Assembly (NCBI GenBank): GCA_964541375.1
Contig: CAZIPT010000083.1
Span: forward strand, 1-9,933
DNA length: 9,933 nt
Direction: 5' to 3'
Source: JBAXEO01 sp964541375
GTDB taxonomy: Bacteria; Actinomycetota; Coriobacteriia; Anaerosomatales; JAAXUF01
This document shows positions 1-6,569 of this stretch, in pieces; position 1 is the stretch's first letter, and the number at the start of each line of letters is the position of its first letter. The notes under the pieces were generated by a model. It saw only the letters and a list, made by a program, of their open reading frames with translations, did not search any database and was not told where the DNA came from. Made by a program: the position numbers and the translations under genes.

Positions 1-237
1 CACGACCCACCGATCCTCGCCGCCGACGGGCCCACCGGCAACCTGGATTCCAAGACCGCCGACTCTGTGTTCAGCCTGTTCGAGCGGCTGGTCGACGACG
101 GCAAGACCATCATCATGGTCACGCACGATGCGGACATCGCGGCGCGTGTACGGAGGAGCCTGCACGTCTCGGACGGCGAGATCGTCGAGGAGCGCCTCAA
201 CGAGCTGAACGCGGCTCTCGCCGAGTCGCGGAGCTAG
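1..237 (+). CDS. ABC transporter ATP-binding protein, LolD/MacB type (C-terminal part)
   Basis: This is the last 78 residues of an ABC ATPase; the start, Walker A and signature motif lie off the left edge. It probably powers the FtsX-type permease that follows five bases downstream, as in LolCDE/MacB-type exporters or lipoprotein/cell-envelope systems. Visible parts, numbered from the window edge: Walker B strand ILAAD (residues 5-9), D-loop region PTGNLDS (11-17), which is characteristic of the LolD/MacB/FtsE branch, and the H-loop histidine in VTHD (H42). Oddity: the catalytic glutamate after the Walker B aspartate is glycine (ADGPTGNLD where the family has ADEPTGNLD; codon GGG at 28-30). 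The family assignment is secure. The transported substrate cannot be told from the sequence. Confidence 0.93.
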   Translation, partial: HDPPILAADGPTGNLDSKTADSVFSLFERLVDDGKTIIMVTHDADIAARVRRSLHVSDGEIVEERLNELNAALAESRS

Positions 238-242
238 CACCC

Positions 243-2645
243 GTGCTGCTTCCGCCTCGCTGGCACAAGGTCGTCCGCGATCTCACATCGCACAAACTGC
301 GCACGCTCCTCGTGGTGCTCTCGATCGCCGTAGGCATCTTCGCGATCGGCGTGGTCATGGGCGGCCGCGGCGTGCTCATGCGCGAGTTCGACACCGACTA
401 CCTGTCTTCGGCTGCGCCGTCGGCCGAGTTCTACACGACCGACTTCGAGCAGTCGCTCGTTCGTTCGATTGAGTCTCGAAGCGACGTGCGCGCGGCTGAG
501 GGGCGGCGTCAGCTGGTCGCCCGGTATTCGACTCAGTCGCCGCCGACCACCTCCACCGCCGGCTGGAGCACGATGCAGATCTGGGCGCTGCCCAGCTTCA
601 ACAGCATCGAGGTCCAGAAGATCACCCGCGAGGAAGGCAGCTCCTGGCCGCCGGGACCCGGCGAGGTTGTGCTCGAGAAGAGCGTTCAGCAGGTCGAGCG
701 CTTCAGCGTCGGAGAGACGATCACGGTAGAGACCGAGACCGGCACCCGAGCTGAGCTGCGGGTCGTCGGGTTCGCCCACGACATCAACGCCGTGCCGGCG
801 ATGTTCTCGGACATGATGGTGGGCTACACCTCGATGCGAACGCTGGCGACGCTCAAGGAGCCCGACAAGCTCAACTACCTCGCGCTCCAGCTCGATCCGG
901 CGCTGTCGCAGTCCGCGGCCAGCCGGATCGCCGTCGACGTGCGCGAGAAGGAGCTGGGACCAGCGGGCGTGCAGGCGCTTCAGACGAGCGTGCCCGAGCC
1001 AGGCAGCCACTTCCTGGGCGATATCTTCAAGGCGATCTCGCTGCTGTTGCTTGCGCTCGGGGTGCTCTCACTGGCGCTGTCCGGGTTTCTGGTGGTCACG
1101 ACCGTCTCGGCGCTGATGGCGCAGCAGATCCGGCAGATCGGCATCATGAAGGCGGTCGGCGCGCGCTGGGGCCAGGTCATGCGGATGTACCTCGCGACCG
1201 TCGCGCTCTATGGCGTGCTGGCCGTGCTCGTCGGCGTGCCGGTGGCGCTCTGGGCAGGCCGTTGGTTCGTCGAGTACGCGGCGGGCATCCTGAACTTCCG
1301 CATCATCGACTGGAACCCGCCCGCCTACGTGATCGCTCTCGAGGTCGCGGTCGGACTGCTGGTGCCGCTCCTAGCTGCGATCCTACCTGTGCGTCGCGGC
1401 GCGAGAACGAGCGTCGTCTCGGCGCTCAACGCCACCGGCATCTCGCCGAACTTCGGCCACGGGCTGATCGACCGGGGACTCGGGTTGATCCGAGGGCTGC
1501 CCCGGCCCGTCGCGCTCTCGCTGCGCAATACCTTCCTGCGCAAGGGGCGCCTCGCACTCACCCTCACGACGCTCATCCTTGCGTCCGCGGTGGTCATGGG
1601 AGTTCTGTCCGTCAGGGCGTCGACGTTGAAGACCGTAGATGATATCGGTGCGTTCTGGATCTACGACGCGCAGGTGTTCTTCGGTCAGCCCGAGCCGGGT
1701 GCCGACCTCGAGCGCGAGGCGAAGAAGGTGCCGGGAGTGACCGAGGTCGAGACGCGGCTGAACGCGAGCGCGTCGCTGAAGCGGACCGACGGGAGCGAGA
1801 ATCAGGGGATCCTGGCCATCGGACTGCCTCCCGACTCGCGCTTCGTGAATCCGACCATCTCGGCGGGACGCTGGATCTCGAGTGGCGACGAGCACGGCAT
1901 CGTGATCAACGCCGACGTGCTCAAGGACCAACCCAACCTCAGCGTCGGCGACATGGTCCGTCTCAAGATCCGCGGCAAGGAAGACGACTGGAAGATCGTC
2001 GGCATCGCCACCGGCCAGATGCGGGGCCCGATCATCTTCTTCGACCGCGAGGCATTGGATTCCGCGGTCGGCGCCGCAGGTGGCGTGACGCGCGTGCTGG
2101 TCAAGACCGACGTTCACACGGACCAGGCGCAGCAGCGGGTCGCAAACGACTTGGAGAAGCGCCTCGACAAGGCGGGGTTCGCGGTCTCCGGCGCCGAGAC
2201 GCAGATCGCCTGGAAGAACGGCATCGCCAGCCAACTCGGGATTCTGGTGACGTTTCTCGTGATCATGGCGGCCATCCTCTCGATCGTCGGCGTGATCGGC
2301 CTGACGGGCACCATGACCATCAACGTGCTCGAATCGACGCGGGAGATCGGCGTCATGCGCTCGATCGGAGCGTCGCACGGTTCGATCTTCGGCATCTTCA
2401 TCACCGAGGGCGTGGTCGTGGCGCTGATGGCGTGGAGCCTTGGCGCGCTGCTTTCGTGGCCGCTCTCGGTCTGGCTGGTCGACGCGCTGGGCGGAGCGAT
2501 GTCTCTACCGCTCGCGTACAGGTTCTCGTGGGACGGCGTGCTGTTGTGGCTCGTCTCGGTCGTCGTTATCGCCGTGGTTTCCAGCCTGCTGCCCGCGTGG
2601 AACGCCTCGCGCGTCAGCGTACGAGACGCAATCTCCTACGAGTAG
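243..2645 (+). CDS. FtsX/MacB-type ABC transporter permease with two permease modules
   Basis: This 800-residue membrane protein is the permease partner of the ATPase immediately upstream. It starts with GTG at 243, preceded by GGAG (230-233) nine bases away, so the upstream stop and this start are separated by five bases. About eight membrane segments are visible: residues 19-39, 264-288, 318-342, 362-383, 436-456, 665-688, 717-741 and 764-784. They form two repeats, each with one helix, a large extracytoplasmic domain (about 40-263 and 457-664) and a three-helix FtsX core. The typical post-helix motif occurs in both halves: RQIGIMKAVGA (297-307) and REIGVMRSIGA (700-710). This duplicated layout is usual for Gram-positive FtsX/MacB-like permeases of about 800-850 residues. 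Such systems export lipids, peptides or antibiotics, or act mechanically on envelope proteins; the actual substrate is unknown. Confidence 0.92.
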   Translation: MLLPPRWHKVVRDLTSHKLRTLLVVLSIAVGIFAIGVVMGGRGVLMREFDTDYLSSAAPSAEFYTTDFEQSLVRSIESRSDVRAAEGRRQLVARYSTQSPPTTSTAGWSTMQIWALPSFNSIEVQKITREEGSSWPPGPGEVVLEKSVQQVERFSVGETITVETETGTRAELRVVGFAHDINAVPAMFSDMMVGYTSMRTLATLKEPDKLNYLALQLDPALSQSAASRIAVDVREKELGPAGVQALQTSVPEPGSHFLGDIFKAISLLLLALGVLSLALSGFLVVTTVSALMAQQIRQIGIMKAVGARWGQVMRMYLATVALYGVLAVLVGVPVALWAGRWFVEYAAGILNFRIIDWNPPAYVIALEVAVGLLVPLLAAILPVRRGARTSVVSALNATGISPNFGHGLIDRGLGLIRGLPRPVALSLRNTFLRKGRLALTLTTLILASAVVMGVLSVRASTLKTVDDIGAFWIYDAQVFFGQPEPGADLEREAKKVPGVTEVETRLNASASLKRTDGSENQGILAIGLPPDSRFVNPTISAGRWISSGDEHGIVINADVLKDQPNLSVGDMVRLKIRGKEDDWKIVGIATGQMRGPIIFFDREALDSAVGAAGGVTRVLVKTDVHTDQAQQRVANDLEKRLDKAGFAVSGAETQIAWKNGIASQLGILVTFLVIMAAILSIVGVIGLTGTMTINVLESTREIGVMRSIGASHGSIFGIFITEGVVVALMAWSLGALLSWPLSVWLVDALGGAMSLPLAYRFSWDGVLLWLVSVVVIAVVSSLLPAWNASRVSVRDAISYE

Positions 2646-2669
2646 CCCGCCGTCCGCCGAGGAGCCCGC

Positions 2670-3728
2670 ATGACTGAACTGCCTCTGAACCTCCGCTATC
2701 CCGGCACCGCCGATCTTCCGCGCGTCGATCTCGGCGAGTGGCCGACCCCTCTGACGCCCGCGCGCGAGCTGGCCGAGAAGATCGGCTTGCCGGCGCTCTG
2801 GGTCAAGCACGATGACGTTTCGGCTCGCGCCTACGGCGGCAACAAGGTGCGCAAGCTCGAATTCGTTCTCGGCGAGGCGCTCGCGAGCGGCCGAGACACC
2901 GTCATCACCTTCGGCGCCTACGGCTCCAACCACGTGCTCGCAACGGCCGTGCATGCGTCTCGGCTCGGGCTCAAGGTCCATGCCGTGGTCCTCCCTCAGC
3001 CTGCCACGCTTTCGCTTCGCAAGAACCTGCTGGCTGATGTCTCGGCGGGCGTCACCTTCCACCTCGCCGACTCCTACGATGACTCGCTTCGGGTTGCCGC
3101 AGCGCTGCGTTCGGAACTCAGACGCGGCGGCGTCGACCCGATGGTGATCCCGTTCGGCGGAACCACCTCACACGGCACGCTCGGCTTCGTGAACGCCGCC
3201 TTCGAGCTCGCCGACCAGATCGAGGCTGGCGAGCTTCCTGAGCCCGAGGTCGTGTACGTCCCCTTCGGCTCGATGGGCACGGCTGTCGGCCTCGCGATAG
3301 GATTCGCCGCCGAGGGCGTGCGCACTCGCGTCCAGGCTGTGCGCGTCCTGCCGGAAGCAGAAGGTGACGCCGAGGCGCTCTGGCGTACCGTCGCCGAGGC
3401 CGTGGCAGCGCTGAGAGCGGTCGATCGCGACTTCCCGCCCCTGGAGCTTGCGGACCTGGCGATCGACGTTCGTGGCGAGTTCCTGGGGGAGGGTTACGCG
3501 GTTCCCACAGCTGAAGCTCTCGCAGCGGTTGAGATCGCCGCCGAGTGCGGGCTTTCGCTGGAGACGACCTACACCGGCAAGTCGCTCTCGGCCATCGCGC
3601 ATGATGCGTGCGTCGGGCGGCTCGATGGCGCGACGGCACTGTTCTGGAACACCTACAGTTCGCGCCCCGTCTCGCAGGGTGATCCCGCGCTGCTTCCGGA
3701 TCTGCTCAAGGAGCTAGTGGACGGGTAG
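2670..3728 (+). CDS. PLP-dependent enzyme, ACC deaminase/D-cysteine desulfhydrase family
   Basis: This 352-residue fold-type II PLP enzyme probably opens or eliminates a small amino acid, for example D-cysteine to pyruvate, H2S and ammonia. ATG at 2670 is preceded by GAGGAG (2659-2664) five bases away. The gene begins 24 bases after the permease stop, so it is probably in the same transcript, although no functional link is evident. The PLP lysine is K59 in AYGGNKVRKLEF, a hallmark of this family. Other landmarks are GAYGSNH (82-88) at the substrate-binding loop, the phosphate-binding loop PFGSMGTAVGL (198-208), and TYTGKSLSAI (300-309), the conserved C-terminal motif. Compared with classical members (QSNHVR) the loop has G85 and L90, so the glutamine and arginine are missing and the substrate may differ. 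The family call is strong; the exact reaction is not settled. Confidence 0.87.
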   Translation: MTELPLNLRYPGTADLPRVDLGEWPTPLTPARELAEKIGLPALWVKHDDVSARAYGGNKVRKLEFVLGEALASGRDTVITFGAYGSNHVLATAVHASRLGLKVHAVVLPQPATLSLRKNLLADVSAGVTFHLADSYDDSLRVAAALRSELRRGGVDPMVIPFGGTTSHGTLGFVNAAFELADQIEAGELPEPEVVYVPFGSMGTAVGLAIGFAAEGVRTRVQAVRVLPEAEGDAEALWRTVAEAVAALRAVDRDFPPLELADLAIDVRGEFLGEGYAVPTAEALAAVEIAAECGLSLETTYTGKSLSAIAHDACVGRLDGATALFWNTYSSRPVSQGDPALLPDLLKELVDG

Positions 3729-3746
3729 TCCGCATGAGGCGAGCAC

Positions 3747-4229
3747 TCACGAGCGGGCGAGAATGCCCGCGACCTCGCCGGTGACGAGTTCGACCACGCG
3801 CGCCGCCGCATCTTCGACCGGCGGGGAGAGCACGTCGGGACAACAGCTGACATCGGCGACCTGGACCCCGTAGACGATCACGTCCGGCCGGGCTCCCGAC
3901 ATCCGCGCGCTGGTCACCAGGTAGCTGACGCTCATCCCGTGGATGGTGTTCGAGCGAAGGTTGGTGACACCAACGTCGTCAGGGTCGAAGCGGAAGATCG
4001 ACCCTGGTTCGTCGCCGGCGTCGATGGCATCGACAAAGATCACATGCCGAGAGTCCAGCAGGTGTCCCACCAGCGACATTCCGGCGACCGAACCGACCAC
4101 TACCTCGGCTCCCGGTCCAAAGCCGACCTCGAGGAGTTCCTCGGCTACGCGCACGCCGACACCGTCATCGCCCATCAGCGTATTGCCGATGCCGATGACG
4201 GTGACGGCGACGGTTGGCGCGTCGATCAC
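3747..4229 (-). CDS. [NiFe]-hydrogenase maturation endopeptidase (HyaD/HybD/HysD family)
   Basis: This 160-residue cytoplasmic protease removes the C-terminal tail of the hydrogenase large subunit after nickel insertion. The family motifs are present: GIGNTLMGDDGVG (13-25), with D22 at the first metal-ligand position (E16 in E. coli HybD, aspartate in many homologues), VDAIDAG (66-72) with D67, and HGMS with H97. These correspond to the three nickel-sensing ligands. GTG at 4229 overlaps the cytochrome stop in a GTGA arrangement (start 4229-4227, stop TGA 4228-4226), which implies translational coupling. It is the last gene of the operon and converges on the PLP enzyme with 18 bases between the stops. 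Its expected substrate is the 15-residue tail of the large subunit, after the final histidine of the selenocysteine motif. Confidence 0.93.
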   Translation of the reverse strand: MIDAPTVAVTVIGIGNTLMGDDGVGVRVAEELLEVGFGPGAEVVVGSVAGMSLVGHLLDSRHVIFVDAIDAGDEPGSIFRFDPDDVGVTNLRSNTIHGMSVSYLVTSARMSGARPDVIVYGVQVADVSCCPDVLSPPVEDAAARVVELVTGEVAGILARS

Positions 4230-4915
4230 GCGGTCTTCCCGCCGGTACCGGTCGTCTCGGTAGCCGGATAGTCGCCTGCGACCCGATCAGCGCGCGGGAC
4301 GTGGCGTACCAGCATGTTGGGAAGCTCCTTGATGTCCTCGGCGACCACAAGATAGAGGTGGACCATGAAGAAGACGATGAGCACCCACATGCACCAATAG
4401 TGCGCGAGGCGTGTGCCGTTCTGCCCGCCGAAGATGTTGGCCCACCACATCATCTTCGCTGCGGTCGGCTGGAACATGGCGAAGCCTGTCAGCGCCATGA
4501 AGAGCGTTCCGAGCGGGAAGAGGAAGCCGTAGGTGATCTTCTGAAGCGGGTTGTACTTGGCCGTATACGGACGGGTCTTGCGCATGAAGAGGTAGTACTT
4601 GATCCACTGGCCCATGGTGCGCCAGTCGAAACGGTTGAGGCCGAAGTGCTTGAAGTCGGCGATCATCTTGGTGCTGGCCACGTTGGCCGAGCCGGCCCCA
4701 AAGAACGCCCAGTAGATACGGACAATGGTCGTCAGAACAAACACGTACATCGAGATGAAGTGGATCTGTTGCACTGTCTGCATCGTCGCGACCTGAGGCC
4801 ACGGCGAGTGAATCATCTGACCCGTCGCGATGAGGATGAAGAACGACAGCAGATGAGCCCAGTGCATGAGCACCGCAGGTAGCGGGTGCTCCTGGCGTGA
4901 GGCTTTATCAGACAC
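4226..4915 (-). CDS. hyaC: Ni/Fe-hydrogenase b-type cytochrome subunit
   Basis: This 229-residue integral membrane di-haem cytochrome b anchors the hydrogenase and carries electrons to the quinone pool. The GTG at 4915-4913 is chosen because a perfect AGGAGG (4930-4925) sits nine bases upstream. A longer frame from 4972 would add 19 residues lying inside the large-subunit coding sequence, and is rejected. Four hydrophobic segments are visible at about 14-32, 51-73, 128-148 and 171-193. Histidines suited to haem ligation are H18 (LMHWAH), H52 (QIHF), H172 (LAHYW) and H186 (MVHLYLVVAEDI), the HyaC/HupC pattern. The C-terminal tail is cytoplasmic-looking and low complexity. The start follows the recoded stop of the large subunit directly, and the end overlaps the maturation protease by four bases. 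Confidence 0.93.
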   Translation of the reverse strand: MSDKASRQEHPLPAVLMHWAHLLSFFILIATGQMIHSPWPQVATMQTVQQIHFISMYVFVLTTIVRIYWAFFGAGSANVASTKMIADFKHFGLNRFDWRTMGQWIKYYLFMRKTRPYTAKYNPLQKITYGFLFPLGTLFMALTGFAMFQPTAAKMMWWANIFGGQNGTRLAHYWCMWVLIVFFMVHLYLVVAEDIKELPNMLVRHVPRADRVAGDYPATETTGTGGKTA

Positions 4916-4924
4916 GTCGTCCCG

Positions 4925-4930
4925 CCTCCT
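4925..4930 (-). promoter_or_regulatory. Consensus Shine-Dalgarno of hyaC, overlapping the large-subunit stop
   Basis: Reading the minus strand gives TAGGAGG. TAG (4931-4929) is the real stop of the selenocysteine-containing large subunit, and AGGAGG (4930-4925) is the ribosome binding site for the GTG at 4915, with nine bases between. This site fixes the cytochrome start and suggests that termination of the full-length large subunit is coupled to initiation of the cytochrome. Confidence 0.85.
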
Positions 4931-6569
4931 AACGGATCTTGAACTCGAGGACGCGGTTGCTTTCCGGTTCAATCACGTGAACCGCACAAGCCATTCAAGG
5001 ATCGAAGGTGTGGACGGTGCGCAGGATCTCGAGCGGTTGGTCCGGGTTCGCAACCGGGGTGCCGATGAGCGCCTGCTCGACAGGCCCACGGACTCCGTTG
5101 TCATCGCGCGGAGCGAAGTTCCAGTTCGAGGCCGGCACTGCGGCGTAGCGTGATACCTTGCCGCCCTTCATCTCGCAGTAGTGCGAAAGTGCACCTCGCG
5201 GAGCGTCGTACCCGCTGACGCCGCTGCCGTCTCCTGCGGTGTTGGGAGGCGTGGTGTAGATCGAGTTGTCGCCAGCCTTCATGTTGGCCAGCAGCTGGTT
5301 GGACCAGTCAAGTGCGTAGTCGGTGATGACGAGCGCCTTGATGACCCGTGCGCCGATTCTGCCCAGAGACGACAGGAGAACCTCGGGCTTGCCCGAGGCG
5401 CCGAGCGCCGCGAGCACCTGATCGACGTACTTGACGACGTCCTTCTGACCGTCGAGGTACGCAACCAGAATCTCGGCGAGCGGGCCGACTTCCATCGGCA
5501 CGTCCTTGCCTGCGGTGTCTGGGTAGCGCGCCGCGCGAGTCCAGTCGTACTTGCCGGACGGGAGCTCCGCCCCCTCGAGAGGAGGCCAGGCCGTGAACTG
5601 CTGTGGCGTCTGTTTGGCGTCGAGCGGTGTCTTGCCCATCCCCGAGTCGTCGGGGTAGTAGGAGTACTTGGTGTAGATGTGCGCGTCCTTTGGGTCGACC
5701 TTCTCGACCTTCAGCGCGCCCTTGAAAACGCCGCCGCGCGGGAGCAGCCGCTTGTAGGGGTCTTGGCTGATGTCATCCATGACGCCCCACGTCAGGTAGT
5801 TGCCGCATCCCTGACCGTAGTTGGCGAGGTCCTTGTAGACGCTGGCGACCGCGAGCAGGTCGTTGAACATGACGGTCTCGTTGAACTCTTTGACCAGGCG
5901 CATGCGGTCCTGGTAGTAGATGATCTCCTCGAGCGATGGCAGCTGGGTCATGCCGCCGGCAGCCATCGTCATGATCATTGGGAACTTACCTGCGAGCACG
6001 GCGGCGGCCTGGTTGGCGTACTGCTGCGCTTGGATCGCCTGCAGATAATGCGCCGTGAGGAGCAGGTTGCTATCGGGATCGAGCAGGTAGCCGGGGTTGT
6101 CCCAGTACATGTTCGAGAAGACGCCGATCTGCCCGCCGGCGAGTACCGATTTCACTTGCGCCTGGATCGCCTTGAGCTCCGGATCCGTCGGTTTCGCATT
6201 AGCGGCGTCCGGTACGTTCACATAGTCGAAGGCGTTCAGGATGTAGAACCACAGGATCGAGTCGTAGCCGATCTGTGCGGTATCGAGCATGTTGCGCACG
6301 AGACGCGCATTGTCGACGACCTTGTCGACTCCCATTGCCCGTTCCGCGGCGGTGGCGGAGTTGATCGCATGGGGCGTGGGGCACACTCCGCAGATCCGCT
6401 GGGCGAACTGCCACGTATCGGCGGGCTTGATCCCTTCCATGAATATCTCGAAGCCTCGGAACATCGTGCAGGTGTTCCAGGCGTCCTTGACCTTCCCGTT
6501 CTCAACCTCGCAGGTGATGCGCAGATGACCCTCGATGCGAGTGACGGGATCGATGACTACTTTGGCCAT
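4929..6569 (-). CDS. [NiFeSe]-hydrogenase large subunit with in-frame TGA read as selenocysteine
   Basis: This is the catalytic subunit of an H2-oxidising group 1-type hydrogenase: 546 residues when the TGA at 4997-4995 is read as selenocysteine, residue 525. It starts with ATG at 6569, sharing one base with the small-subunit stop (TGATG); an adjacent GTG at 6572 is the alternative. N-terminal motifs are RIEGH (11-15, E13), RGFE (38-41) and RICGVCPTPH (58-67) with nickel ligands C60 and C63. A conventional reading stops at ...HTFDP and lacks the C-terminal ligands. Reading on through TGA gives U-M-A-C-A-V-H (525-531), i.e. DPUxxCxxH, then the 15-residue tail VIEPESNRVLEFKIR and TAG. The tail is the usual length for removal by the maturation protease, which is encoded in this operon. 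The motif match and operon position make recoding far likelier than truncation. The position and strand of the TGA were checked base by base. Confidence 0.93.
4959..4991 (-). promoter_or_regulatory. Candidate bacterial SECIS element
   Basis: On the minus-strand transcript a 7-bp perfect upper stem, CGGUUCA (4984-4978) with UGAACCG (4971-4965), closes a 6-base apical loop CGUGAU (4977-4972). Below it, across a 3x2 internal loop, GCUU (4991-4988) can pair with AAGC (4962-4959). The apical loop begins 17 bases after the UGA and has G at its second position followed by U. As I recall the bacterial SECIS consensus (loop of 3-14 bases, G in its first two bases, 16-37 bases from the UGA), this fits. 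The hairpin lies within the codons for the active-site motif and the cleaved tail. Folding was done by eye. Confidence 0.75.
4995..4997 (-). other. Selenocysteine codon (UGA) in the [NiFeSe] active site
   Basis: The TGA follows GAT CCT (Asp-Pro) and precedes ATG GCT TGT GCG GTT CAC (M-A-C-A-V-H). It occupies the first cysteine position of the invariant DPCxxCxxH motif of [NiFe] hydrogenases. In [NiFeSe] enzymes of sulfate reducers this same residue, a terminal nickel ligand, is selenocysteine. Confidence 0.92.

Noticed and set aside
3729..3746. Bidirectional terminator between convergent genes
   Set aside because: Only repeated CGAGC in direct orientation is seen; no stem with a T-run.
4226..4972. 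Longer hyaC start at 4972
   Set aside because: The extra 19 residues overlap the coding end of the large subunit, and a perfect AGGAGG sits nine bases before the GTG at 4915.
4995..6569. Large subunit as a truncated or degenerate gene ending at the TGA
   Set aside because: The downstream frame restores the exact conserved motif and a tail of normal length, the rest of the protein has no damage, and a dedicated protease is present.
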